Below, piece after piece: positions 19,281 to 28,242 of a stretch of DNA of 64,000 nt (positions within the stretch are counted from its first letter, which is position 1; each line of letters begins with the position of its first letter). A program made the position numbers and the translations under genes. The stretch comes from Paraburkholderia hayleyella. Lineage in GTDB: Bacteria > Pseudomonadota > Gammaproteobacteria > Burkholderiales > Burkholderiaceae. Under the pieces are notes generated by a model that was not told the DNA's origin, searched no databases, and saw nothing but the letters and a program-made list of their open reading frames with translations. Location: positions 744,001-808,000 of the forward strand of contig NZ_QPES01000002.1 of the NCBI RefSeq assembly GCF_009455685.1, given 5' to 3'.

Positions 19281-21779
19281 ATGACTGATCTTTCCCTTTC
19301 CCCCTCGCCTCCGCATCCTCCACAACACGCCGGGGCACCGGCCGCACCCCTTGCCACCATCGAGCTTCAGCTAGGCGGCATGACCTGTGCATCCTGCTCC
19401 GCCCGCATCGAAAAAGCGCTGGCGAAAGTCCCTGGGGTCGCCTCCGTCACAGTCAATCTCGCCACCGAACAGGCCAGCGTGCACCTGCATGCCGAAGTCG
19501 ATCCCGCGCAACTGGTTGCAGCCGTCACGAAAGCCGGTTATGAGGCGACCGTGCGCCTGCCGCCCGAAGCCGCCGCCAGCCTGCCCGCCGATATCACCGA
19601 TGTCGCCGGTGTCGCCGATGTCACGCCAGGCAGTTCGCCACGCCTGTCAGCCAGCCAGCGCGAACTCGTGCTGGTGCTGGTTTGCGCCGCCCTCACGCTG
19701 CCGCTCGCGCTGCCGATGTTCGGCGCCTGGGCGGGTCTCCATCTGATGCCCCCGGTCTGGCTGCAGTTCGTGCTGGCCTCGATCGTGCAGTTTGTCTTCG
19801 GCGCGCGCTTTTACCGGGCCGCGTGGCGCGCGGTGCGGGCGGGCAGCGGCAACATGGACCTGCTCGTGGCGCTCGGCACCTCGGCGGCGTATGGCGTCAG
19901 CGTGTATCAACTGGCCAGCCACGCCGGTAGCAGCGCCACCTTGCATCTGTACTTCGAGGCTTCAGCGGTCGTCATCACGCTGGTGCGCTTTGGCAAGTGG
20001 CTCGAAACCTGCGCGCGGCGCCAGACCACCGACGCCATCCGCGCGCTCAACGCATTGCGCCCTGAGCGCGCCCGGATTCGCGTCGAAGCCGCCGCGCACA
20101 CGGGAGCACCCCAGCACACATCCTATGAGGAACGTGAAGTCGCGCTCTCCGAGGTTCGCCCTGGCATGCAAGTCGTCGTGCGGCCCGGCGAGCGGATGCC
20201 CGTCGACGGGACGGTGCAGGAAGGTCACACGCACGTCGACGAAGCGCTGATTACCGGCGAGAGCCTGCCCGTGCCCAAGGCACCTGGCGACCCGGTGACA
20301 GCGGGCTCGATCAACGGCGCGGGCGCGCTGCTCATCATGACCACCGCGACCGGCGCCGAAACCACGCTGGCGCGCATCATTCGCCTCGTTGAAACCGCCC
20401 AGGCCGGAAAAGCACCGATTCAGCGGCTGGTGGATCGGGTCAGCGCGATTTTCGTTCCGGTGATCCTGCTGATCGCGGCGCTCACCCTGGGCGGCTGGCT
20501 GCTGGCAGGCGCCAGCGTCGAGAACGCGCTGCTCAACGCCGTCGCGGTGCTGGTCATCGCCTGCCCGTGCGCGCTCGGGCTCGCAACACCCGCGGCGATC
20601 ATGGCAGGCACCGGCGTGGCCGCGCGCCGCGGCGTGCTGATCAAGGATGCAGAGGCGCTCGAAATCGCCCATCGGGTCAATCTGGTGGCCTTCGACAAAA
20701 CCGGCACGCTCACGCTCGGCCAGCCGTCGGTCACGGCGTTCGAAGTCCCTGACAGGCCTGACAGGAAACAGGAAGCACACGATCACGATCGAGCCCTGGC
20801 GCTGGCCGCGGCCGTGCAGCGCCACAGCGACCATCCGCTCGCGCAAGCCGTGGTACAGGCTTTCGAGCTGCGCCGGGCTGAAACGCAAAGCGCAGCGGCA
20901 GCGCTGACATCAGCGACGCTCGCAGCCTCGGCGGCCCGCGCCGTGCCGGGGCGCGGCGTGGCCGCGCAGGTGCAAGGCCAGACGCTGGCCATCGGCAGCA
21001 GCCGCTGGCTGGCGGAACTGGGCCTCGCCGTGCCCGGAAAACTGGCCGAACGCGCCCGCCAGATCGAGCAGGCGGGCCAGACGGTCTCCTGGCTGATGCG
21101 CCTGCCTGATCTACCTGATCTACCCGATCTGCCTCATTGGGCACAAGAGGTCACACAGGAAGGCGCTGGCATCGGTCACGGCGCCGATCACGCGGCCTCA
21201 CCCGCCGCCGTGCTGGCGCTCATTGGTTTCGGCGACACGCTCAAGCCAGGCGCTGGCGCCGCCATCGCCCAGCTCACGCGCATGGGGGTGCGCAGCGTGT
21301 TGCTGACGGGCGATAACCCCGGCAGTGCAGCGAGCGTTGCAACGGCGCTGGGCATCGGGGAATATCACGCGCAGGTATTGCCCGAGGACAAGGCACGCGT
21401 GATCCACGATCTGAAGAGCCGCACCGGGGCCACCGTGGCAATGGTCGGCGATGGCATCAACGATGCTCCGGCGCTAGCGGCGGCTGATATCGGCATGGCG
21501 ATGTCGACCGGCACGGACGTCGCCATGCAGGCCGCCGGTATCACGCTGATGCGGGGTGACCCAGCCCTGGTGGCAGATGCCCTCGATATCTCGCGCCGCA
21601 CGTGGCGCAAGATTCAGCAGAACCTGTTCTGGGCTTTTATTTACAACCTGATCGGCATCCCGCTGGCCGCGCTCGGCTGGCTGAATCCGATGCTGGCAGG
21701 CGCTGCCATGGCCTTCTCCAGCGTCAGCGTGGTGAGCAATGCGCTGCTATTGCGCTTCTGGCGCGGCCGGCATGAATGA
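19281..21779 (+). CDS. copA: Copper-exporting P1B-type ATPase
   Basis: 832-residue heavy-metal P-type ATPase that pumps Cu(I) from the cytoplasm. It has one N-terminal HMA domain with GGMTCASC (metal-binding C36 and C39), the transmembrane CPC motif at 428-430 ([15 protein letters not shown]), the phosphorylated aspartate D472 in FDKTGTLT, an HP motif region ([12 protein letters not shown]) and the hinge [10 protein letters not shown] from residue 723. CPC plus the CueR promoter points to Cu(I) rather than Zn/Cd. Length is normal for one HMA domain. The nucleotide-binding domain has a four-unit 9-bp tandem repeat (21102-21137) encoding LPD LPD LPD-like residues, probably a harmless loop insertion. 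Confidence 0.95.
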   Translation: MTDLSLSPSPPHPPQHAGAPAAPLATIELQLGGMTCASCSARIEKALAKVPGVASVTVNLATEQASVHLHAEVDPAQLVAAVTKAGYEATVRLPPEAAASLPADITDVAGVADVTPGSSPRLSASQRELVLVLVCAALTLPLALPMFGAWAGLHLMPPVWLQFVLASIVQFVFGARFYRAAWRAVRAGSGNMDLLVALGTSAAYGVSVYQLASHAGSSATLHLYFEASAVVITLVRFGKWLETCARRQTTDAIRALNALRPERARIRVEAAAHTGAPQHTSYEEREVALSEVRPGMQVVVRPGERMPVDGTVQEGHTHVDEALITGESLPVPKAPGDPVTAGSINGAGALLIMTTATGAETTLARIIRLVETAQAGKAPIQRLVDRVSAIFVPVILLIAALTLGGWLLAGASVENALLNAVAVLVIACPCALGLATPAAIMAGTGVAARRGVLIKDAEALEIAHRVNLVAFDKTGTLTLGQPSVTAFEVPDRPDRKQEAHDHDRALALAAAVQRHSDHPLAQAVVQAFELRRAETQSAAAALTSATLAASAARAVPGRGVAAQVQGQTLAIGSSRWLAELGLAVPGKLAERARQIEQAGQTVSWLMRLPDLPDLPDLPHWAQEVTQEGAGIGHGADHAASPAAVLALIGFGDTLKPGAGAAIAQLTRMGVRSVLLTGDNPGSAASVATALGIGEYHAQVLPEDKARVIHDLKSRTGATVAMVGDGINDAPALAAADIGMAMSTGTDVAMQAAGITLMRGDPALVADALDISRRTWRKIQQNLFWAFIYNLIGIPLAALGWLNPMLAGAAMAFSSVSVVSNALLLRFWRGRHE

Positions 21780-21852
21780 ACGCCCTGGCGTCGCCTGCAA
21801 CGCATAACAGGTAACAGGCAACGGGTAAAACAACAGGTAAAACCATGAGGGT

Positions 21853-22068
21853 TTAAAACCGGGGGCTGTAATCTGGATCAGGATGGCGAGCCCGAACCTG
21901 CAACGGGTCGGATTCAATCAACGTCACGGGAGGGTCGCCATAGATGGCGGATAAAGGACTGGTGCGCAGCGAAGCGGAAGCGATCTGGGCAAAAGCGCTA
22001 TTGGCACTGAGCAGCATGCCGCCCGCAAGCAGGTTGGCGATCAGCGAATGCAAGGTTTTATTCCACAT
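21853..22068 (-). CDS. Small exported protein of unknown function
   Basis: Predicted 71-residue protein with a clear signal peptide: MWNKTLHSLIANLLAGGML then LLSANSAFA with a probable cleavage before QIASAS. The mature part is about 44 residues, polar and proline-containing, ending DYSPRF. No family is recognised. The ATG at 22068 is 13 bases after a GGGAG; TTG 22074 is better spaced (7 bases) and may be the true start. It lies downstream of the LuxR-type regulator on the same strand, 208 bp away, and is convergent with copA. The signal peptide is the main argument that it is real. Confidence 0.5.
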   Translation of the reverse strand: MWNKTLHSLIANLLAGGMLLSANSAFAQIASASLRTSPLSAIYGDPPVTLIESDPLQVRARHPDPDYSPRF

Positions 22069-22276
22069 TTTCAAGATGAATCTCCCGTTCAAAATGCCTC
22101 ATGCGAAGGCAGGTACCGCAGAAAAATCCGGGTTCTGCGGCGCCGAAGGGAATTCACTTTAGCGGCAATGCAGCACGTCAAATGTGAGTTCTTGTAAGAA
22201 GACGTTGCGAAGCGTTGAGTGCCTGCATCGTGCCTGCATCCTGAGCGGCAAGCCGTGCGCACCCCGCCAGAACGCG

Positions 22277-23008
22277 CTAGATCATGCCCAGCGCGATAGC
22301 CTTGGCGACGGCCTGACGACGTGTCGGCACGTCGAATTTACCGAGAATGTTACGCACGTGATGCACAACGCCATGTTCGGAAATCCCCAGTAAAACCGAG
22401 ATATCCCAGTTGGTCTTGCCACTGGCGAGCCAGTTGAGCACTTCGTTTTCGCGCGGCGTGAGTTCGGGCCGCTGCTTGAGTGCATCGCCCTTGACGATCT
22501 TGTGCATGGCTTCCTGCATCATCGTGGCGATGAACGGCCCCCACACCAGGTTTTGCTTCAGATGCGCTCCAGCACGACGGCGGGAGCCCGCCACCGACAT
22601 GCTCAGCAACGCGACATCGCCTTCGCGGGAATGCACAGGAAACGTCGCGCCCGTGCCCAGACCATAGGCCAGGGCTTCCTCACGAAATTGCTGCTGGGCG
22701 GCTGAACCGTACATCGAATCGCTCCACACCAGCGGCGCCAGCGAATGCAACGCATGATTGACCGCAGGATCAATCGCGGCATAACCGTTCGCCTCGTATT
22801 GCTCGCGCCAGCGGCTGTCGTAATTCGATTCGATACGCGCCTCGACCCGTACGCCATCGACAGCAAAACGCCCCGCATACAAGACAGCGGAAAAACCCAG
22901 TTGACGCGTCACGCTGAAAAATTGCTCGCGCAGCGTCTCGACATCCGTACAGGAGCCCAGCGCGAGAACCGCAGGAAGATGCAGCGAATAATCAGGAGCG
23001 AGTGGCAT
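22277..23008 (-). CDS. LuxR-family quorum-sensing regulator (solo)
   Basis: 243 residues from ATG 23008 (AGGA ribosome site); the frame also extends to a TTG at 23032. The N-terminal autoinducer-binding domain keeps the invariant acyl-homoserine-lactone pocket residues W67, Y71, D80, P81 and W95, all at a constant +10 offset from the TraR residues W57, Y61, D70, P71 and W85, and a Gly-rich YGLGTG segment where G113 is expected. The C-terminal LuxR helix-turn-helix is LTPRENEVLNWLASGKTNWDI followed by ISEHGVVHHVRNILGKFDV. No luxI-type synthase is in the window, so it is an orphan receptor as far as can be seen. It is therefore predicted to sense AHLs made elsewhere on the genome or by neighbours. 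Confidence 0.9.
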   Translation of the reverse strand: MPLAPDYSLHLPAVLALGSCTDVETLREQFFSVTRQLGFSAVLYAGRFAVDGVRVEARIESNYDSRWREQYEANGYAAIDPAVNHALHSLAPLVWSDSMYGSAAQQQFREEALAYGLGTGATFPVHSREGDVALLSMSVAGSRRRAGAHLKQNLVWGPFIATMMQEAMHKIVKGDALKQRPELTPRENEVLNWLASGKTNWDISVLLGISEHGVVHHVRNILGKFDVPTRRQAVAKAIALGMI

Positions 23009-23380
23009 GCCTAATCCTGTTAGCCCTGTCAATCCTGTTAGTCAGACACCCCTTGGCAGACTCTGGCAAAACAGGAACGTGCAGCAGCCAGAAAATAACG
23101 TCCCGTTTTAACTTTTGTCTTAAGTTTTCCAGCATCGTTAAGAATCCTGATGTTGACGGCTTATCCTACCTGTTTTTGTAGTAGCGGCGTTTAAATCACC
23201 AGGCTATAGTTTGCTTGCCTTCCGAGGGCAATTTTCTTCAAGAGGTCAAAGACGCGATACCCACCGGGGTCTACCCCATACGCACCAAGAGGTCATCCGT
23301 CTTTTTCATCTTTCTGCTGTACTTCTTCGTAGTTTTCCTTCGTAGTTTTCCCTTTGTCAATAAAGCATACAGGTACGCGC
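23009..23380. other. Intergenic region upstream of luxR-type gene
   Basis: 372 bp with no convincing gene. It should carry the promoter of the LuxR-type gene. Visible features are a perfect 13-bp tandem duplication CTTCGTAGTTTTC at 23325-23337 and 23338-23350, and AT-rich tracts near 23100-23200. I looked for a lux-box-like dyad and found only weak CTAC/GTAG arms near 23166-23180, which I do not claim. Confidence 0.45.
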
Positions 23381-24316
23381 CTAGCGGGTACCTGTTCCCT
23401 TTGGCATGTCTGTCCCCTTCGTTTTGCGCGTATGCGCGGGCGCCGCAGCCTTCGCGGGATGCGGGCTGGCAGGTTTGGCCACCCCGGCATTTGGGCTGCG
23501 CATAGCCGCCATACTCGCGCCGCGTACAGCATGCGCGCTACGCACAACGGGCTTCAGCAAGGCAGACATCCCGCTGAGCGTCGTACCGAATCCATCCAGC
23601 GTGGCTTGCTGATCCTGGAGCTGTTGCGTCAGTTGCAGCAGATGCGCTTGCTGGGCATTAGCTTCGCGTGTCAGCCGGGCGAGTTGCCGCGTTTGCGTCA
23701 CGCCCAGGGTTAAGACGATCAGCAACGCCACGATGACCACCGCCGCCAGCAGCCATTTCAGGCGCTGCAAGTGGTCGTTCAAGGCAAGCGGGTGTAACTC
23801 ATTGCTCCGCACATCGTGTCCACTGGCTCCGCTGGCAACGGCGCCAGACGGTGTCGCTGCAGGTGGTGGGGCAAAAGGTGAACTGGCATGCAATGTACTC
23901 CAGCGCGTCGTGGCAGCGGCCCCGCCTGCACCAGACTGCGCTGCAGGCGATTGCGTGCTGGCGAGGCGCCTGGGTTCCGGGGTGGGTTTCTGAAGTGTGC
24001 TGGCAGGCTCTTGCGGGTTCGTCCTGACCTTGGCGGAGACAGCCACACGAGATACCCCTGACGGGTGTGAAGCGGCGGGCGGACTGCTCCCGAACACAGG
24101 CCCGGGTTCGGCCCTGGGTACATGGGCCGGAGCTGCCGCCGGATCGGCCACGGCCTCATTCGTCTCAGCACTCACCGCCGTAGCAGGTCCCTCGGGCAAC
24201 TCAAACCCCATTAGCGTGCCCTGCCGGTCATCTATTTCAGCCATCGGCGGTTCGACTCCCTGCGGCGTATCGGTTGCTAACGGATTGGATTCAGAAGGGT
24301 AGGAAGGCATAGACAT
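23381..24316 (-). CDS. Hypothetical single-span membrane protein with C-terminal coiled coil
   Basis: 311 residues, no recognised family. Residues 1-175 are low-complexity and rich in Pro, Ala, Ser and Thr, predicted cytoplasmic. A membrane helix (LKWLLAAVVIVALLIVLTLGV, about 188-208) follows, then a predicted coiled coil (LARLTREANAQQAHLLQLTQQLQDQQATLDG-type heptads) and a basic, Lys/Thr-rich tail ending KGTDMPKGTGTR. The topology resembles anti-sigma/divisome-like scaffolds but no evidence fixes a role. The ATG at 24316 lacks a good ribosome site; ATG 24310 is equivalent. It is transcribed alone. Codon pattern is like its neighbours, and the membrane/coiled-coil organisation argues that the frame is real. 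Confidence 0.7.
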   Translation of the reverse strand: MSMPSYPSESNPLATDTPQGVEPPMAEIDDRQGTLMGFELPEGPATAVSAETNEAVADPAAAPAHVPRAEPGPVFGSSPPAASHPSGVSRVAVSAKVRTNPQEPASTLQKPTPEPRRLASTQSPAAQSGAGGAAATTRWSTLHASSPFAPPPAATPSGAVASGASGHDVRSNELHPLALNDHLQRLKWLLAAVVIVALLIVLTLGVTQTRQLARLTREANAQQAHLLQLTQQLQDQQATLDGFGTTLSGMSALLKPVVRSAHAVRGASMAAMRSPNAGVAKPASPHPAKAAAPAHTRKTKGTDMPKGTGTR

Positions 24317-24454
24317 GAGGAAAGTAATGACAGCCTAAACGCGACAGTCTGACACAAGCCAAAGAAAATTCTTCCTCAACAGCAAGAAGTATCCGTTTGA
24401 CTAGCGCCGACACGGAACCCTGCATAACGGACCTCCTCAGGGGACCGCCCAAAC

Positions 24455-25159
24455 TCACACCTCCCGCTCCGGCTGCGCGCTATCTTCGCGCAGCGCCTTC
24501 ACACCAGGCAGATGCCGCAACTGCTCGCGCAATACTACATATTCCGGCTCTGACACGCGATGCAACGTGATGTGCACTTCATCGCACTCCGGAGCATCAT
24601 CGCTTTGCTGCATGACGAACTGCTTGACACGCGAGCTTGTGGTGCCCAACACATCGTGCAACGAATGAAACGTCAACGCGCCGCGCTCGACTAGCAGCAT
24701 CAGCCGTCGCTGCTGGCGCGCCCTGATGAAGCGCTGCTCAATCGGCTTGATGCCCGCCAGCACGATCAGGATGATGATCGTCGCCGCAATCGCCACCGTA
24801 TACATCCCACCGCCTACAGCCAGGCCAATCGCCGCCACCGACCACAGGCTCGCGGCCGTGGTCAGCCCGCGCACGATTTCGCCGCGCAGCAAAATCGAAC
24901 CCGCGCCCAAAAAGCCAATCCCGGATACCACCTGCGCCGCCATCCGCGACGGGTCAAGCACGACATGCTCACCTTTCAGCACGTCGGCAAAGCCAAACGC
25001 GGACACGATCATGATCAGCGCGGAACCCACGCTCACAAGCATGTGCGTGCGCAATCCGGCGGCCCACGACAACCGTTCGCGTTCAATGCCGATCACGCTG
25101 CCGAGTACAGCCGCCATACACAGCCGCCCAATGAGTTCGACATTCAGATTGTTTAGCAA
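24455..25159 (-). CDS. MgtC/SapB-family membrane protein
   Basis: 234 residues. The N-terminal half is the MgtC membrane domain: RLCMAAVLGSVIGIERER, AGLRTHMLVSVGSALIM, QVVSGIGFLGAGSIL and RGLTTAASLWSVAAIGLAVG, with about five helices. The C-terminal ~90 residues form a soluble ACT-like domain (TLHRVSEPEYVVLREQLRHLPGV). MgtC proteins help survival in low Mg2+ and inhibit the F-type ATP synthase in Salmonella; the role here is inferred from family. The start is a TTG at 25159, supported by a strong AAGGAGGG 6 bases upstream; no ATG fits better. Confidence 0.9.
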   Translation of the reverse strand: MLNNLNVELIGRLCMAAVLGSVIGIERERLSWAAGLRTHMLVSVGSALIMIVSAFGFADVLKGEHVVLDPSRMAAQVVSGIGFLGAGSILLRGEIVRGLTTAASLWSVAAIGLAVGGGMYTVAIAATIIILIVLAGIKPIEQRFIRARQQRRLMLLVERGALTFHSLHDVLGTTSSRVKQFVMQQSDDAPECDEVHITLHRVSEPEYVVLREQLRHLPGVKALREDSAQPEREV

Positions 25160-25361
25160 CGCTTTCCCTCCTTTTCAGTGTCAGGTCCCGCCACGCCAGC
25201 CGGGGACCGCAACACACGATACCGCCCCTCACAGTACAGCGCGCCTGCGGCGCATCGGAGCTGTGCCCATGCCAGCGCGGATCAATTGCTTTATCCTTGG
25301 CCCCTCAGCGGGCTGATCGCCCGCGGATTTCTACTTTTTCCGCCGATATTGTAGCCAGCGC

Positions 25362-26483
25362 ATGAGCCTCTCTTCTTCTTCGCCTGCATCCGCCCCCGTT
25401 CTTGCTGAGGCGCTACGCGATCATTTTCAGCGGGTCATTTTGCCGTTGTGGCGCGGCCCCGGCTTCAATACGGCGTTGCATCTGCCCTATGAAGCGCTCA
25501 GCGCCGATGGCACCACACCGTTGCCCGTCGTGCGTTATCGGGCGATGGCATGTGCCCGCCAGTTGTTCGTCTTCTCGGAGGCGAATGACGCAGCCCATGC
25601 GCATACGCTGTTTGCCGCTTTGCAACGGCATTTTGCCGATCCGTTGCAAGGCGGCTGGTTCTATAGCGTGGACGCACACGGCGCCCCGCTTGATACCCAC
25701 AAGGACCTGTACACCCACGCGTTTGTCATCTTCGCCTGCGCGCATTATTTCGCGCGCTTTCGCAACCAAGAGGCGCGCGATGTCCTGCACCACACCTCGG
25801 CGCTCGTCGAAACGCGCTTCGCCGCGCCTGACGGGCTCCTGTACGCGGCCCTGGACCGGCCCTTCGCGGCGGTCACGGGCACGCCCATACAAAATCCGCT
25901 GATGCATCTGACCGAAGCGTGGCTCGCCGCCCGCAACGCCGCGCCTGATGCGGCATTCGATCAAGCCTTGAGCCGCCTCGGACAAGCCATCGCACGCGCC
26001 TTCGTCCATGCGCCCAGCGGCTGTATTGCCGAATTGCCGCTGGGTAGCGCGGACAACCGGCTAGAACCGGGTCATCAGTTCGAATGGTTCTGGCTGGTGC
26101 ATGAGGCACGCGGGTTGCTGGCAGGTTCGGGGCTGGATGAGGCGCTGGAGCGGGCGTTTGACTTCGCCCAGCGCCATGGCATCGAGCACGCGACGGGCGG
26201 CATCTATGCCGCCCTCGATGAAACCGGCCAGGTACTGGATGGCACGCAGCGCATCTGGGCACAAACCGAGTATCTGCGTGCGCTTGCCACGCGCGGCGGC
26301 GAAGCGGCGCACAACATGCTGCCGCAGCAAATCAGGCGCTTTCAGGCGCGCTTTCTGCACGCGAACGGCTGGGTCGAATGTCGCGCGGCAGATGGCATGA
26401 TCACCCGCGCCGAGATGCCCTCCACCACCGCCTACCATTTGACGACGGCTTATGCGGCCCTGCCGCGCCAAGCGCTACGCTAA
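25362..26483 (+). CDS. AGE-family sugar epimerase/isomerase
   Basis: 373 residues of the N-acylglucosamine 2-epimerase (AGE) superfamily, an (alpha/alpha)6 barrel enzyme. Characteristic stretches are DPLQGGWFYSVDAHGAPLDTHKDLYTHAF-type core (about 87-115), the His-containing NPLMHLTEAWLAA (about 187), EPGHQFEWFWLV (about 232) and the C-terminal AQTEYLRAL. Members interconvert sugars such as mannose/fructose, N-acetylglucosamine/N-acetylmannosamine or other aldoses and ketoses; the substrate cannot be fixed here. Its stop codon overlaps that of the convergent FAH hydrolase gene, so the two transcription units abut. It may work with the sugar operon next to it, but the divergence of strands makes this only a suggestion. 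Confidence 0.88.
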   Translation: MSLSSSSPASAPVLAEALRDHFQRVILPLWRGPGFNTALHLPYEALSADGTTPLPVVRYRAMACARQLFVFSEANDAAHAHTLFAALQRHFADPLQGGWFYSVDAHGAPLDTHKDLYTHAFVIFACAHYFARFRNQEARDVLHHTSALVETRFAAPDGLLYAALDRPFAAVTGTPIQNPLMHLTEAWLAARNAAPDAAFDQALSRLGQAIARAFVHAPSGCIAELPLGSADNRLEPGHQFEWFWLVHEARGLLAGSGLDEALERAFDFAQRHGIEHATGGIYAALDETGQVLDGTQRIWAQTEYLRALATRGGEAAHNMLPQQIRRFQARFLHANGWVECRAADGMITRAEMPSTTAYHLTTAYAALPRQALR

Positions 26484-27325
26484 GCCGCGCGTGTGATCTG
26501 GCGCTGCTCGCCGAGCCCGTCGATCCCCAGTCGCACCGTCTGCCCCGGCCGCAAGAACACCGGACGCGGCTTGGCCCCCATGCCCACCCCGGGCGGCGTG
26601 CCAGTTGAAATCACATCGCCCGGCTGCAAGCTCATGCACTGCGACAGATACGCCACCAGTTGCGCCACACCAAACACCATGGTTTTCGTGTTGCCGTTCT
26701 GATAACGATGACCATCAACTTCGAGCCACAGGTTGAGGTTTTGAGGGTCCGCCACGGCGTCGCGGGTCACGAGCCAGGGCCCGAGCGGGCCGAATGTGTC
26801 GAAACCCTTACCCTTGTCCCACTGGCCCGCGCGCTCGATTTGCCAGGCCCGCTCGGACACATCATTGATGACGCAATAACCCGCGACGTAGTTCAGCGCA
26901 TCGGCCGCGTCGACGTATTTCGCCGCCCGGCCTATCACCACGCCCAGCTCGACCTCCCAGTCGGTTTTTTCCGAGCCGCGCGGAATCTCGATGCCGTCAT
27001 TCGGGCCAGTGATCGCGCTGGTCCATTTATTGAAGACGACGGGCTCAGGCGGCACCGGCAGACCCGATTCAGCGGCGTGATCGGCATAGTTCAGCCCAAT
27101 GCAGACGAACTTGCCGACCTGGCCCACGCAGGGCCCAAGACGCGGCTCGCCCGGCACCAGGGGCAGCGTTTGCGGATCCAGAGCGCGCAGACGCGCAAGC
27201 GTTGCGTCCGCCAGCGTCGCGCCCGTGATATCCGCGACCACGCCCGACAGATCGCGGATACGGCCCTCTGTATCTAGCAAGCCCGGTTTTTCTTCGCCTT
27301 GCGGCCCATAACGAAGCAGTTTCAT
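26480..27325 (-). CDS. FAH-family hydrolase, probable 2,4-diketo-3-deoxy-L-fuconate hydrolase
   Basis: 281 residues of the fumarylacetoacetate hydrolase superfamily. The core shows CIGLNYADHAAESG, the metal-binding acidic region SEKTDWEVELGVVIG (about 121-135), VAGYCVINDVSERAW and the end motif LQPGDVISTGTPPGVGMG. In the oxidative L-fucose pathway this enzyme splits the 2,4-diketo intermediate into pyruvate and L-lactate. The assignment rests on context: it is the last gene of an operon carrying all the preceding enzymes, directly after the SDR dehydrogenase. On sequence alone it could act on another acylpyruvate. Stops overlap with the convergent AGE gene. Confidence 0.9.
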   Translation of the reverse strand: MKLLRYGPQGEEKPGLLDTEGRIRDLSGVVADITGATLADATLARLRALDPQTLPLVPGEPRLGPCVGQVGKFVCIGLNYADHAAESGLPVPPEPVVFNKWTSAITGPNDGIEIPRGSEKTDWEVELGVVIGRAAKYVDAADALNYVAGYCVINDVSERAWQIERAGQWDKGKGFDTFGPLGPWLVTRDAVADPQNLNLWLEVDGHRYQNGNTKTMVFGVAQLVAYLSQCMSLQPGDVISTGTPPGVGMGAKPRPVFLRPGQTVRLGIDGLGEQRQITRAA

Positions 27326-27414
27326 CGTTGCGTGTCCCTTGTAGGTTGTCTGTTGTCTGTTGTCTGTTCAGTGAACCGTGAAAATGCGCAGCATGCCGTG
27401 TGCTAGCCGCTGGG

Positions 27415-28158
27415 CTAGTTCGACCAGCCGCCGTCGATCACATGCGCCTGGCCGGTGGTAAACGCGGACTCGTCACTGGCCAGATAGAGCGCCAGCGCGG
27501 CAATCTCGTCCGGGGTGCCGATGCGCCCCATCGGCTGGCGGGCGACAAACGCGGCCTGAATAGCCGCCACGCTCGCGCCCTGGCTGGCCGCCTGCTCGGC
27601 GATACGCTGCTCAAGCGAAGGCGAAGCCACCGTGCCAGGGCAAATGGCATTGCAACGTACCCCGCGCGTGACGAAATCAGCCGCCACCGCCTTGGTCAGG
27701 CCAATCACCGCGGCCTTCGACGCGCCGTATACAAAGCGGTTAGGCACGCCCTTCACGCTTGAGGCCGCCGACGACATGTTGATGATCGAGCCGCCGCCCC
27801 GCTCCAGCATCGCGGGCAAAAAGGCGCGAATCGTCCGGTACATCGCCTTCACGTTCAGATCGAAAGCGCCATCCCAGTCGGCTTCGCTAGCTTCGAGAAT
27901 CGAGCCCGCGTGGACATAACCCGCGCAGTTGAAAAGCACGTCGATGGCGCCTAACTCCTGTGCCAGCGCGTTGACCGCAGCGCTATCGCGCACGTCGAGC
28001 AGGCGCGCTTCAAGCGGCAGGCCAGCCAGGGTATCGAGACGGATATCGGTTGCAATCACGCGCGCGCCTTCGCTCGCAAAACGCAGCGCGCTAGCCAGCC
28101 CGATACCTTGTCCAGCAGCAGTGATCAACGCGGTCTTGCCAGCGAGTCTTTGTATCAT
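27415..28158 (-). CDS. SDR oxidoreductase, probable 2-keto-3-deoxy-L-fuconate dehydrogenase
   Basis: 247 residues of the classical short-chain dehydrogenase family. NAD-binding TAAGQGIG covers residues 13-20, an NAG-equivalent is FNCAGYVHAG, and the catalytic motif is Y144-x3-K148 (VYGASKAAVIG) after INMSSAASS. It closely matches what I remember of 2-keto-3-deoxy-L-fuconate (or L-rhamnonate) dehydrogenases, including the ending HVIDGGWSN. It would oxidise the C4 hydroxyl of 2-keto-3-deoxy-L-fuconate. ATG 28158 (MIQRL) is preferred; ATG 28170 is possible. Operon member between the lactonase and the FAH hydrolase. Confidence 0.92.
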   Translation of the reverse strand: MIQRLAGKTALITAAGQGIGLASALRFASEGARVIATDIRLDTLAGLPLEARLLDVRDSAAVNALAQELGAIDVLFNCAGYVHAGSILEASEADWDGAFDLNVKAMYRTIRAFLPAMLERGGGSIINMSSAASSVKGVPNRFVYGASKAAVIGLTKAVAADFVTRGVRCNAICPGTVASPSLEQRIAEQAASQGASVAAIQAAFVARQPMGRIGTPDEIAALALYLASDESAFTTGQAHVIDGGWSN

Positions 28159-28242
28159 CGACTGTCTCATTTCAAAGTGTGGTTGAGTCATACCGGGTAT
28201 AGCAACGTGAGGCAGCGTGAGCCTCCTACCCCTCTCGCGGGC

